From: Nocardia sp. NBC_01329
GTDB taxonomy: Bacteria > Actinomycetota > Actinomycetes > Mycobacteriales > Mycobacteriaceae
Assembly: GCF_035956715.1 (NCBI RefSeq)
Contig: NZ_CP108381.1
Coordinates: 1,178,001-1,242,000, forward strand
Length of the DNA: 64,000 bases
Direction of reading: 5' to 3'
Positions within the stretch are counted from its first letter, which is position 1. Each line of letters begins with the position of its first letter. A program made the translations under genes and the position numbers. This document shows positions 26,332 to 34,940 of the stretch, one piece after another. Below the pieces are notes generated by a model. The model was not told the DNA's origin. It saw only the letters and a list, made by a program, of their open reading frames with translations, and searched no databases.

Positions 26332-27882
26332 TCAAGCCGGGCAGGCGGTGCCGTCGCCGGGCAACCGGCCGTCCCTCAGGTAGTCCACGAGCGCGGTCTG
26401 CGCGCACCCGGAATGGGCGCTCACCGGATGACCCCAGCCCTGCCAGGTCATGGTCGAGCTCCGGGCGCCCGCAGCGCCGAGCGCGCCGGTCACCGATGCC
26501 TGGGCAGCCCCGGTGACCGGGTCGCCGACGCCGGTGAGCACCAGCACCGGCAGTTCGAACTTCTCCAGCGCGGGCGGCGCATCGGTGACCGGCCACGCCG
26601 AGCAGGCCATCATCGACAGCGCGGCGGCGCGTCCGAACGCGGGGTACTTCTGCGCCCAGATGCCGGTCAGATCGGTGATCTGGGTTACGGGTGGGGTCTG
26701 CGGCAGGTCGGTGCAGCCGTTGACGAACTGGCCGTCGGTCGCGGTGGCGGCTTCCTGGTTGTCGATGACTGCCTTCAGCGCCCCCACATCGCCGCGACCG
26801 GCCGCCGACAGCGCGTCGGCGAATTCGCCGACCCGGCCGGTCTGGTCCGCCCGCGGGCTGCCGAGGAACCCGGTGACGGCCGTGCGTACCGCGTTTGCCG
26901 AGATGTCGCCCAGCTGTCCGTCGGCGGCTTTCTGCACCAGCGCGGTCACAGCGGCGCGCGGATCGGGTCCGAGCGAACAGGAGAGCCCGGCACACTGTTG
27001 CGCGAACGCGTTCAGTGCGGCCTCTGCACCCTGGACCGCTGTTTCGGTCCGGGTGATCGTGTCCACCCCCACCGGGGTGGGGGAGTCGAGGACCAGTCGT
27101 GCCAGTCGGTCGCCGTATTTGCGGGCGTACTCCATCCCGACCAGCGCACCGCTACCGGTACCCAGAACGGCGATGTGGTCGACATCCCACTCCCGGCGCA
27201 ACTGCTCGATATCGTCGGCGGCGTGCGCGGCGTCGAAGGTGCCGTCGTAGGGCTGCAGGAAGTCACGGCAGGAGATGGTCGCGTTGCGGGAGAGATCGGA
27301 CATGCCGGTCACCGGATCGCCGCCCGGGCTGAACTGGGCATTGTCCTGCAGGCCCGCTCGGATATCGGCGGGCAGGCAATCGATCGCCTGGGATGTGCCG
27401 ATACCACGGCGGTCCACCGCGACCACCGGGTGTGCGGTGAGCAGCGCGTTCGCCGGCCCGGTGACGAGACCGGCGAGGGTCGCGCCGGAGGATCGGTCCA
27501 CACCCGAGGTCAGTACGACCGGTGCGGCGTCGGTCGGGGTCTGCGGCAGCCGGGCACGCACCGCACCGGCGCGGAAGTTACCCAGTACCGTGCCCGCGCT
27601 GTCGATCGGAGTGGAGAAATCGGCGCATTCCAGCACCAGGCCGGCGGGTCCCGGACCCATTCCGGACCGGTCGAACGTCTCGCGGGTGCAATCGCGCCAG
27701 GGTAGGTCCTTCTTCGGGACCTCGGCGGCGGGTGGTGGCGGGACCTGGGCCGACGTAGTGGAATCGCCTGCCACAGGCGGACGTTCGACGGCCACGTGCG
27801 GGCGGTCCGACGGACCGGCACCGCATCCGGCGATCATGATCAAAAGTGCCGAGGCCGGCACCACTGCCCGAGTCCAGCGCAT
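26332..27882 (-). CDS. Secreted alpha/beta-hydrolase lipoprotein with TAP-like C-terminal domain
   Basis: A 516-aa exported hydrolase of the tripeptidyl-aminopeptidase-like (TAP) group, matching the position of mycobacterial Rv2672. The N-terminus (MRWTRAVVPASALLIMIAGC) is a lipoprotein signal with the lipobox ending at Cys20, followed by a Pro-rich linker. The hydrolase core has VAVDRRGIGTSQAIDC, the nucleophile elbow AVLGTGSGALVGMEYA (Ser in G-x-S-x-G) and LARLVLDSPTPVGVD. The C-terminal TAP-like domain contains LPVLVLTGVGDPVTG (acid) and the late WQGWGHPVSAHSGCA (His). Many cysteines fit an extracytoplasmic protein. The substrate (peptide or lipid ester) is not known. Confidence 0.88.
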   Translation of the reverse strand: MRWTRAVVPASALLIMIAGCGAGPSDRPHVAVERPPVAGDSTTSAQVPPPPAAEVPKKDLPWRDCTRETFDRSGMGPGPAGLVLECADFSTPIDSAGTVLGNFRAGAVRARLPQTPTDAAPVVLTSGVDRSSGATLAGLVTGPANALLTAHPVVAVDRRGIGTSQAIDCLPADIRAGLQDNAQFSPGGDPVTGMSDLSRNATISCRDFLQPYDGTFDAAHAADDIEQLRREWDVDHIAVLGTGSGALVGMEYARKYGDRLARLVLDSPTPVGVDTITRTETAVQGAEAALNAFAQQCAGLSCSLGPDPRAAVTALVQKAADGQLGDISANAVRTAVTGFLGSPRADQTGRVGEFADALSAAGRGDVGALKAVIDNQEAATATDGQFVNGCTDLPQTPPVTQITDLTGIWAQKYPAFGRAAALSMMACSAWPVTDAPPALEKFELPVLVLTGVGDPVTGAAQASVTGALGAAGARSSTMTWQGWGHPVSAHSGCAQTALVDYLRDGRLPGDGTACPA

Positions 27883-27977
27883 GCGCTACACCCTGCCAGG
27901 TCCGGATCGGATTCGCCCGAGCGGGACGCCTCGCACCCGCGCGGCCGTCACCGCCACGAGTTCCCGCCGCCGCGGGT

Positions 27978-28742
27978 TCATCCGCGCACCCAGCGGATGA
28001 GCATCGTCCCGTCCGTGTCGAAGAGCAGATGCGCCGGGGTCATGCGCAGGCCGAATTCCTCGTGGGACACCGAGATCCGGCGTGCCGCACCGCCGACGAG
28101 CAGAGGCGCGGTGGTCAGGCAGAGTTCGTCGACAGCGCCCTCGGCCGCCAACGATCCGAACAATTGCGGGCCGCCCTCGCACAACACCCGGCGCAACCCG
28201 CGCGCTGTCAGCGCCTCCGGGACCGCCCGCGGCTCGATGACCTCGTCACCGATCTCGATCACCTCCGCGCCCGCGTCCGCGAGGGCGCGTTTCCGCTCGG
28301 CGGGCGCCGCCGCCGTGGTGAGGATCAAGGTCGGGGTGCGGGCGGTGGTGATCACCCGGTGCTCGGGATCCAGCGCGGCGGAGGCGGTCACGATCGCGAT
28401 CGGGGGCGGGGTGCCGTCGGCGTGACCGCCGATGCCCCGGCCGAAGAGATCGCGGCGCAGTCGGGGATCGGTTAGCGCGCCCCCGTAGTTCTCGGCGCGT
28501 ACGGTGCCCGCGCCGACCAGCACCACCTCGCACAATTCGCGCAGGAGATGGAACACCCGCTTGTCCGCCGGTGTGCCGAGGGCACCCGAGACGCCGCCGG
28601 GGCCGGTGACGGCGCCGTCGATACTGGAGACGAAATTGACCCGCAGCCAACTCTGTTCCCGTTTGCCCGGGTAGGCGTACAGATCGGCGAGCTCGTCGCC
28701 GTCGAGGTCTGTGAGCTGGGTCGCATCGGGGATACGCTGCAT
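27978..28742 (-). CDS. RibD C-terminal-like pyrimidine/dihydrofolate reductase
   Basis: A 254-aa NADPH-dependent reductase of the RibD C-terminal family without the deaminase domain. Key motifs are WLRVNFVSSIDGAVTGPGG (substrate site, with the SxDG pattern), VVLVGAGTVRAENYGG (NADPH site) and RRVLCEGGPQLFGSLAAEGA. The family member at this place in M. tuberculosis (Rv2671) has been reported to reduce dihydrofolate, so a role in riboflavin or folate metabolism is possible. It diverges from zapE with only 35 bases between the starts. Confidence 0.88.
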   Translation of the reverse strand: MQRIPDATQLTDLDGDELADLYAYPGKREQSWLRVNFVSSIDGAVTGPGGVSGALGTPADKRVFHLLRELCEVVLVGAGTVRAENYGGALTDPRLRRDLFGRGIGGHADGTPPPIAIVTASAALDPEHRVITTARTPTLILTTAAAPAERKRALADAGAEVIEIGDEVIEPRAVPEALTARGLRRVLCEGGPQLFGSLAAEGAVDELCLTTAPLLVGGAARRISVSHEEFGLRMTPAHLLFDTDGTMLIRWVRG

Positions 28743-28777
28743 ACCGACAGCTCACACCACGTCATTACGCTACGTCC

Positions 28778-29794
28778 ATGCCGATGCGCCTCGTCGACCG
28801 CCGTCCGGAGGTCCCCGCCGACCAGCTGGTCGCCCAGATGGTACCGCCGCCCATGTTCGACGAGGTCGGTTTCGACACCTACATCCCCGACCCGAACGAG
28901 CCCAGCCAGGCCGCGGCGGTGGCCTCGGCCCGCGCTTTCGCGGAGAAGGTCACCGCCATCCACAGGGCCGCGAACAAGAAAACGTTCTTCGGGAAGAAGA
29001 AACAGACCCAGGGTGCGGGTCTGTACCTCGACGGTGGTTTCGGCGTCGGTAAGACGCACCTGCTGGCCTCGATATTCCACAGCGCCCCGGCGCCCAAATC
29101 GTTCGGGACCTTCGGCGAACTCACCAACCTGGTCGGCGCGCTGGGGTTCACCAACGCGGTCGAGCGGCTGTCGGCGAACAGCGTGCTGTGCATCGACGAA
29201 TTCGAACTCGACGATCCGGGCGACACCATGCTGGTCTCCCGGCTGCTCACCGAGCTCTCCGCGCGCGGAGTGTCGGTGGCTGCCACCTCCAACACCCTGC
29301 CCGGCCAATTGGGAGAAGGCAGGTTCGCGGCCCAGGATTTCCTGCGCGAGATCAAGAAGCTCGGTGCCATCTTCGATACCGTGCGGGTCGACGGTCCGGA
29401 CTACCGCCACCGCGATCTGCCGCCCGCCCCCGAACCGAGCAGCGAGGCGCAGCTGACAGAAAGGGCCGCGGCCACACCCGGTGCGACATTGGACGAGTTC
29501 GACGCCCTGCTGCGCCATCTGAGCACGCTGCACCCCTCCAAGTTCGGTGCACTGATCGACAGCGTATCCGCGGTGTTCGTCTCCGGCGTGCACCCCGTGA
29601 ACGACCAGGCGGTGGCTCTGCGTCTGGTGGTGCTGGCCGACCGTCTCTACGACGCGGGGACCCCGGTGACGGTCTCCGGCGCGAAACTCGACGAGATCTT
29701 CTCCCAGGAGATGCTCGACGGCGGGTACCGCAAGAAGTACCTGCGCGCGGTATCCCGGTTGCTGGCGCTGTCGCGTTTCGAAGTCCCGGCCTGA
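28778..29794 (+). CDS. zapE: Cell division protein ZapE (AFG1-like ATPase)
   Basis: A 338-aa P-loop ATPase of the AFG1/ZapE family, linked to Z-ring dynamics during constriction in proteobacteria. Walker A is GGFGVGKTHLLASIF and Walker B is SVLCIDEFELDDPGDTM; sensor-like residues lie in AATSNTLPGQLGEGRFAAQD. The C-terminal part (VHPVNDQAVALRLVVLADRL and LSRFEV) is typical. The ATG at 28778 follows TACGCT (28766-28771) by 6 bases, so the transcript is probably leaderless. A hairpin follows the stop. Its role in actinobacteria is not established. Confidence 0.92.
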   Translation: MPMRLVDRRPEVPADQLVAQMVPPPMFDEVGFDTYIPDPNEPSQAAAVASARAFAEKVTAIHRAANKKTFFGKKKQTQGAGLYLDGGFGVGKTHLLASIFHSAPAPKSFGTFGELTNLVGALGFTNAVERLSANSVLCIDEFELDDPGDTMLVSRLLTELSARGVSVAATSNTLPGQLGEGRFAAQDFLREIKKLGAIFDTVRVDGPDYRHRDLPPAPEPSSEAQLTERAAATPGATLDEFDALLRHLSTLHPSKFGALIDSVSAVFVSGVHPVNDQAVALRLVVLADRLYDAGTPVTVSGAKLDEIFSQEMLDGGYRKKYLRAVSRLLALSRFEVPA

Positions 29795-29799
29795 ACGCA

Positions 29800-29817
29800 G
29801 CCCGGCGATAGCCGGGC
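29800..29817 (+). terminator. Terminator after zapE
   Basis: A perfect 7-bp GC-rich stem (29800-29806 with 29811-29817) with a GATA loop lies 6 bases after the zapE stop. Confidence 0.6.
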
Positions 29818-29953
29818 CCGTCCGGCCGCGTTGCCACGCCGCCCGGGACATGCGGCGACGCGCCGTTTTCCGGTTGACCCGCGACCGATGGGTTGGTTTG
29901 CTGAGTCGGGCACGCCGCGCGGCGGTGCCGGCGAGCACGATGGGAGTTCCGCC

Positions 29954-30757
29954 ATGGTTCATCGTTCGGCGCGGGTAGCGGCCGCTGTTCTCACCGGCGC
30001 CCTGGTGGCGTTCGGGCCTGCCGTGGCGGCCGGTGTCGCCGCTCCACCGGCGGTCGGTGACGTGCTCACCATCGATCGCTCCCTGCATCTGGTGGGGGCG
30101 CCGAACGCTCGTGATCTCGGTGGGTACCGCGCCGCCGACGGTCGCACCGTACGCACCGGTATCGCCTTCCGCACCGATCAGCTCGACAATCTCACCCCGG
30201 CGGATCTGGCCGAACTGACCCGGCTCGGGGTCCGTGAGGTCGACGATCTGCGCACTGTCTACGAGCGTGCGCTGGGACCGGACCGGGTGCCCGTCGGTGC
30301 CCGCGCCAACTGGTACGACATGATCGGCGCCGCCCCGCTGCCGGAACTGATGTCTACGCTGGCCGGGGGCAACGATCTCTACCGGGCGTTCATCACCGCC
30401 CCGGGAGCGAACCAGGCAGTGGCCGGAGTGCTGCGCGATATCGCCGAGTCCGGCGCCGAGCCCGGGCCGGTGCTGTTCCACTGCACCGCGGGTAAAGACC
30501 GGACGGGCTGGACCGCCGCGGTCCTGCTCACGGTGCTCGGGGTGGATCGGGCCACGGTCACCGAGGATTATCTACTCTCTAACAACTACCGTGCCGCCGC
30601 GGCCGGTGATCCGGTGGGCGGGGTGCGGCAGGAGTGGCTCGATGCGGCCTTCGATCAGGTCGCGCGCAGCTACGGCAGTTTCGACCGCTATGTGAGCGAA
30701 GGCCTCGGTCTGAGCTCCGCGGAGGTCGACACGCTGAAGCAGCGCATGCTGAGCTGA
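29954..30757 (+). CDS. Exported tyrosine-protein phosphatase (PtpB-like)
   Basis: A 267-aa protein with an N-terminal signal peptide (ARVAAAVLTGALVAFGPAVA, cleavage near residue 26) and a Tyr_phosphatase3 domain like mycobacterial PtpB. The opening NARDLGGYRAADGRTVRTG and FRTDQLDNLT motifs are typical, and the P-loop HCTAGKDRTG holds the catalytic Cys and Arg. Such enzymes act on phosphotyrosine, phosphoserine and phosphoinositides outside the cytoplasm. GGGAG about 7 bases before ATG 29954 supports the start; the frame is open 41 codons further up without support. It is not part of the block order I know from M. tuberculosis, so it looks like a local insertion. Confidence 0.9.
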   Translation: MVHRSARVAAAVLTGALVAFGPAVAAGVAAPPAVGDVLTIDRSLHLVGAPNARDLGGYRAADGRTVRTGIAFRTDQLDNLTPADLAELTRLGVREVDDLRTVYERALGPDRVPVGARANWYDMIGAAPLPELMSTLAGGNDLYRAFITAPGANQAVAGVLRDIAESGAEPGPVLFHCTAGKDRTGWTAAVLLTVLGVDRATVTEDYLLSNNYRAAAAGDPVGGVRQEWLDAAFDQVARSYGSFDRYVSEGLGLSSAEVDTLKQRMLS

Positions 30758-30766
30758 GACCGCTCG

Positions 30767-31300
30767 TCAGAATTCGAGGCGCAGCAGGTAGTCGTGGTGT
30801 ACCTGACGTCCCACGGCAAAAGTTCTCGTACCCACCTGCTGGAACCCGTATTTTGCGTAGAAGCGCTGTGCCCGCGGGTTCTGCTGGTTGACGCCGAGCC
30901 AGATACCGGCGTAGCCGGCGTCGCGAGCCTGCTCCAGCGCCGCGCGCATGAGCGCACTCGATACACCGGTCCCGTGATGGCCGGGCAGCACGTACATCTT
31001 GCTGATCTCGAGAACCGGATCCAGGATGACCGCCGCCGCCACCTCCGGGTCGTCCGGTGGGCCGCTGTGCAGGATGGCGTATCCGACGATCTCGTCGTCG
31101 GCAACGGCTTTGAGTACCGTGCGTGCCGGATCGGACAGGTATTCGCCGAACCGTTCACCGGAGAGGACCTCCGCCAGGAACACCTCGATATCGTCGATAT
31201 CCGAACCCGGCGGGCAGGCCAGTGGAAAGGTCGCGGCGGCGACATCGCTGAGCGCTTCGGCGTCCCACAGTCCGGCCCGGTCCACGGTGACAGTGGTCAT
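30767..31300 (-). CDS. GNAT family N-acetyltransferase
   Basis: A 177-aa GNAT acetyltransferase. The acetyl-CoA site shows the usual pattern: strand 4 EISKMYVLPGHHGTGVSSAL (the Q/RxxGxG loop appears as HHGTGV), the AGYAGIWLGVNQQNPRAQRF segment and YAKYGFQQVG (motif B). It probably acetylates an amine on a small molecule or protein; nothing narrows the substrate. It matches Rv2669 in position and closes the block shared with mycobacteria. It converges with the phosphatase after 9 bases. Confidence 0.88.
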   Translation of the reverse strand: MTTVTVDRAGLWDAEALSDVAAATFPLACPPGSDIDDIEVFLAEVLSGERFGEYLSDPARTVLKAVADDEIVGYAILHSGPPDDPEVAAAVILDPVLEISKMYVLPGHHGTGVSSALMRAALEQARDAGYAGIWLGVNQQNPRAQRFYAKYGFQQVGTRTFAVGRQVHHDYLLRLEF

Positions 31301-31476
31301 ATTCCAATGAGACCACAGGCCGTCGGGGCACCAGCGTGTCCGCAGGTCCGGCGGGGCGGGGCCGCACGCGCGGACAGCTCTTCCGGGTACGCGGCCGGCC
31401 TCCCGCGACCTGCGGTGATCGGCGTAATGGAGCCTTCAGCTTTGCTGCCGGACACATCCGACGTAATCTCTCGCCC

Positions 31477-33888
31477 ATGAGGAGCGGGAACCGCATCGCA
31501 ATCGTCGGTGCGGGTATCGCGGGTCTGGTCTGCGCGAAGGTCCTGAGTGAGGATGGGTTCGCGGTCGAGGTATTCGACCGAGCCCCCGATATCGGCGGCG
31601 TGTGGAGCGAGACTCGCCGTTACCCGGGCTTACGCGCGCAGAGCAGCAAGAACACCTACCACTTCTCCGACCATCCGATGCCCGCCGACTACCCACGGGT
31701 GCTCGACGGAGCGCGGATGCAGGAGTACTTGGCGAGCTACGTGCGGGCCTTCGGCCTGACCGATCGGCTCCGGTTGCGCACCGAGGTGGTCGCGGCCGAT
31801 CCGGTCGACGGTGGCTGGTTGCTCGAGATCCGCGACCTCGACGGCGTGCACCGCACTTCCTGCGATCACCTCGTCATCGCCAACGGTGTGTTCAGCGAAC
31901 CCGAGGTGCCCGATTTCGCCGGTGCGACCGAATTCGGGCGCGCCGGTGGTCAATTGGGGCACAGCACCCAGTTCCTGGATGTGGACGCGGTGCGCGACCG
32001 GTCGGTCGTGGTGGTCGGTTACGGTGCCGCGGCCTGCGATCTGGCCACCGAGATCAGCCGGGTGGCCGCCCAGACGACGGTGGTGGCGCGTCGGCTCTTG
32101 TGGAAGATGCCGCGCCGCCTGGCCACTGGACTGGATGCTGAGCGAGTGTTGCTCACCCGAACCGGTGCCGCCCATTTCCGTCATCCCGAGCCCGGCCGGT
32201 TCGAGCGGCTGCTGCACGGTCCGGGCCGCTCCTTCCGAGAGAGCAACCTCGATCTCGTCGAATCGCTCGTGGCGCAGCGCTCCGGTGCCGCGGAACTGGG
32301 CCTGATACCGCCGGTGCGGTTCGAGCAGGCGCATGAGGCTGCGTTCGGCCTGGTCGCGGACGGTTTCGCCGAACAGGTGGCCGCCGGCCGTATCACCGTC
32401 TGCGGCGGGACGGATGTTGCCGCGCTGGGCGGTAGCCAGGCCGGACCGTACGCGGAACTGTCCGACGGCCGCCTGGTCCGAGCGGATATCGTCATCTGCG
32501 CCACCGGTTTCCAGCAGCGAGTTCCCTTCCTCACTCCGTACGTGCAGCGTCAGCTCACCGATGACAACGGCAATTTCCGCCTGTACCGGCAGATCCTGCC
32601 GCTGCAGGTACCGCATCTGACCTTCGCCGGCTACAACTCGTCACTGCTGAGCGCGGTGGGCGCGGAAGTGGGCGCGCACTGGACCTCGGCCCTGCTCAGC
32701 AGAAGCCTGCCGCTGCCACCCACGGAGACGATGAGCGAGCGGATCGAGGCCCGGCTGCGCTGGATGCAGGAGTACACCGGCGGTCACCACGCGCACGGCG
32801 CCTCCGTCACTCCCTACGCACTTCGCGATATCGATGAATTGCTGGCCGATCTCGGAGTGAACCTTCCGCTCGCAGCACGCATCGCACAGTGGGTGCGCCC
32901 GGCCCGGCCCGGGGACTACAAGGCGGTGTCGCGCCGGAAACGGGGACCGGTCGCGAAGGACCCCGGCGCCGCCCCGTACAACGCTGTTGGCGCGCCGTCA
33001 CCACCACCGCACACCGGTGCGACGGAGCCGATCCACACCGGCGCCGCCCGGCCCGAATCATCGGGTGGACAGCCGGTGGTATCCGAGCCCCCGACCGTGC
33101 GGCTGCCGGAGTCGGCGCTCCCCGGGGCCGACGACCGGACCAGGATTATCGAGGTTCCCGGTGGCCCACCGGCCGGCCCTACCGAGAGGTCTGGCACGCA
33201 GCCCGCGCCGGGGGCGCCTCCGCAATCGGCGAACGAGATCCGGCCGGTGACCGCGCCGGAGCCGGTGAACACCCGGTGGCCGGTGACCGCGCCGCAGCCA
33301 CCGAATATGCCGCGTCCGGAGGCCGCGGCAGCACCGGCTCCCAACGGCCACCCCGCGGATGATCCGTCGCCTACTGCCGCCCCTCAGTCGCCGGTGGAGG
33401 CCGCGCGGGCCGCGGACGCGGCCCGGCGGGCGGCGGCCGAGAAACGGGCGGCGGGTATCGCCGAACGATCCAACAGCCCGACGGTGCGGCTCGATATGCG
33501 TGCGGCCCAGGCCGCGGCGGCCGCTTATCCGGTTGTGCTGCCCGAGCCGCAGTCCGCCGACCCGGCGCCGCCGGTCGATGCTTCGCAGGCCGCGGAGCCG
33601 GCGGCAGCCACCCCGGTCGAACCGGGACCAGCTGATCCGGTAACGGGGGCCACCGAACCGGCAGCCACCGGCCCGGAGCCGGGGTCCGGGACGACGGAGC
33701 CGGACGACGGTGCACCGAAGCCGGAATCGGGAGCTGCGGAGTCGGCCTCCGCGACGACCGAATCGGAGATCGGCGAACCCGGGACCGTAGGGTCCGCGAC
33801 CACCGCAACGGAACCGGCGACCACCGAAGCGGGATCGGCGACCACCGAGCCCGAAGCACAGTCCACCGGCTCGCCCTCCCGAGCCTGA
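31477..33888 (+). CDS. Flavin-containing monooxygenase with long disordered C-terminal tail
   Basis: An 803-aa protein. Residues 1-480 form an FAD/NADPH monooxygenase: FAD motif IAIVGAGIAGLVCAKVLSED, NADPH motif SVVVVGYGAAACDLATEISR, and the late VICATGFQQRVPFL segment typical of FMO/BVMO-like enzymes. Residues from about 490 to the end are Pro/Ala/Thr/Glu-rich and probably disordered, with two short repeats of a TVRL motif (near PPTVRLPE and SPTVRLDM). The ATG at 31477 follows TAATCT (31464-31469) by 7 bases, consistent with a leaderless mRNA. The substrate is unknown. The LysR gene starts 7 bases after the stop and may be co-transcribed. Confidence 0.85.
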   Translation: MRSGNRIAIVGAGIAGLVCAKVLSEDGFAVEVFDRAPDIGGVWSETRRYPGLRAQSSKNTYHFSDHPMPADYPRVLDGARMQEYLASYVRAFGLTDRLRLRTEVVAADPVDGGWLLEIRDLDGVHRTSCDHLVIANGVFSEPEVPDFAGATEFGRAGGQLGHSTQFLDVDAVRDRSVVVVGYGAAACDLATEISRVAAQTTVVARRLLWKMPRRLATGLDAERVLLTRTGAAHFRHPEPGRFERLLHGPGRSFRESNLDLVESLVAQRSGAAELGLIPPVRFEQAHEAAFGLVADGFAEQVAAGRITVCGGTDVAALGGSQAGPYAELSDGRLVRADIVICATGFQQRVPFLTPYVQRQLTDDNGNFRLYRQILPLQVPHLTFAGYNSSLLSAVGAEVGAHWTSALLSRSLPLPPTETMSERIEARLRWMQEYTGGHHAHGASVTPYALRDIDELLADLGVNLPLAARIAQWVRPARPGDYKAVSRRKRGPVAKDPGAAPYNAVGAPSPPPHTGATEPIHTGAARPESSGGQPVVSEPPTVRLPESALPGADDRTRIIEVPGGPPAGPTERSGTQPAPGAPPQSANEIRPVTAPEPVNTRWPVTAPQPPNMPRPEAAAAPAPNGHPADDPSPTAAPQSPVEAARAADAARRAAAEKRAAGIAERSNSPTVRLDMRAAQAAAAAYPVVLPEPQSADPAPPVDASQAAEPAAATPVEPGPADPVTGATEPAATGPEPGSGTTEPDDGAPKPESGAAESASATTESEIGEPGTVGSATTATEPATTEAGSATTEPEAQSTGSPSRA

Positions 33889-33895
33889 TCCGGCC

Positions 33896-34849
33896 GTGCC
33901 GGATCTGGATCTGAACCTGCTGGTGGCGTTGCACGCCCTGCTCGAGACCAACAGCGTCACCCGAGCGGCCGAGCGGCTCAACACTTCACCGCCGGCGATG
34001 AGCCGCGCCCTGGGCCGGTTGCGCCGGGTGTACGGCGACCCGCTGCTGGTGCGCGCCGGGCGCCAATTGGTGCCGACCCCGCGGGCGCTGGAGTTGCGAT
34101 TCGAGGTGAGCGCGCTCGTCGAACAGGGCCGGGCGTTGCTGGCCAAACCCGATACGGTCGACCCGAACGCCCTGGTGCGCGGGTTCGCGCTGCACGTCGA
34201 CGACGCGGTGCTGCCCGAACTCGCCGCCCGGCTGCTCACCGAGGTCCGCGCGCACGCGCCCGGGGTGACTCTTCGCTTCGTGCCCGGTGATACGGACGCA
34301 TCGGTGAGCGCGCTGCGCGACGGCCGGATCGATGTCCAGGTCGGGGTGATCGCACAGGCCGATCCGCAGACCCGGGTGGAACGAGTACGTGGAGACAGGC
34401 TGATCGGTGTCGCGGCTCCCGAGCATCCGCTGGTCACCGAGAGGGTCACCGTTGCCGCGTACGCCGCCGCGGCCCATATCAGTATCTCGGCGCGCGGTAT
34501 CGCCCGCGGTCCCATCGACGACAGGCTCGCGCTGCACGGTCGCACCCGCCGCGTCGTGGCCACTGTCCCCGATCTGACAACGGCGTTGCTGGCGGTGCGT
34601 TCCGGCGCCGCGGTGTGCCCGGCGCCCGAAGTCGTCGCGGCCACCGCTCTGCCCGCCCTGGGACTGTGCCCCTTCGAGATACCGCTGCCGCTGCCGGAAG
34701 TGACGATCTCGCTGGCCTGGCATCCGCGCAACACCCCCGATCCCGCGCACGCGTGGTTGCGCACCCTGGTACGTACGGTCCTGGCACCCGCCGATCCGGT
34801 GACCGGGACACCCCGGGGCGCGAAGGTTGCGCGGGTCCCATCTGGGTAA
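33896..34849 (+). CDS. LysR family transcriptional regulator
   Basis: A 317-aa LysR-type regulator. The N-terminal winged helix is clear (LNLLVALHALLETNSVTRAA followed by LNTSPPAMSRALGRLRRVYG), then the PLLVRAGRQLVPTPRALEL wing. The effector domain spans about residues 88-300. The GTG at 33896 lies 7 bases after the monooxygenase stop in the same direction, so the two may be linked. LysR proteins usually regulate an adjacent gene, most plausibly the monooxygenase; the effector is unknown. Confidence 0.9.
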   Translation: MPDLDLNLLVALHALLETNSVTRAAERLNTSPPAMSRALGRLRRVYGDPLLVRAGRQLVPTPRALELRFEVSALVEQGRALLAKPDTVDPNALVRGFALHVDDAVLPELAARLLTEVRAHAPGVTLRFVPGDTDASVSALRDGRIDVQVGVIAQADPQTRVERVRGDRLIGVAAPEHPLVTERVTVAAYAAAAHISISARGIARGPIDDRLALHGRTRRVVATVPDLTTALLAVRSGAAVCPAPEVVAATALPALGLCPFEIPLPLPEVTISLAWHPRNTPDPAHAWLRTLVRTVLAPADPVTGTPRGAKVARVPSG

Positions 34850-34940
34850 CTGCTGGGCAGAAACCTGGCGGTGACCGGCATTTGTGGAGCACCCTGGATA
34901 TGTCGGCGTGGTGTCGGGCCGACATGGTGGGACGGGTTAG

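Noticed and set aside
31290..31316. CATATTCCAATG shared by the GNAT gene start and the module 1 operator (40732-40745)
   Set aside because: A 12-base match, but the second block TGATACCGTT is missing at the GNAT gene, so a common regulator is not supported.
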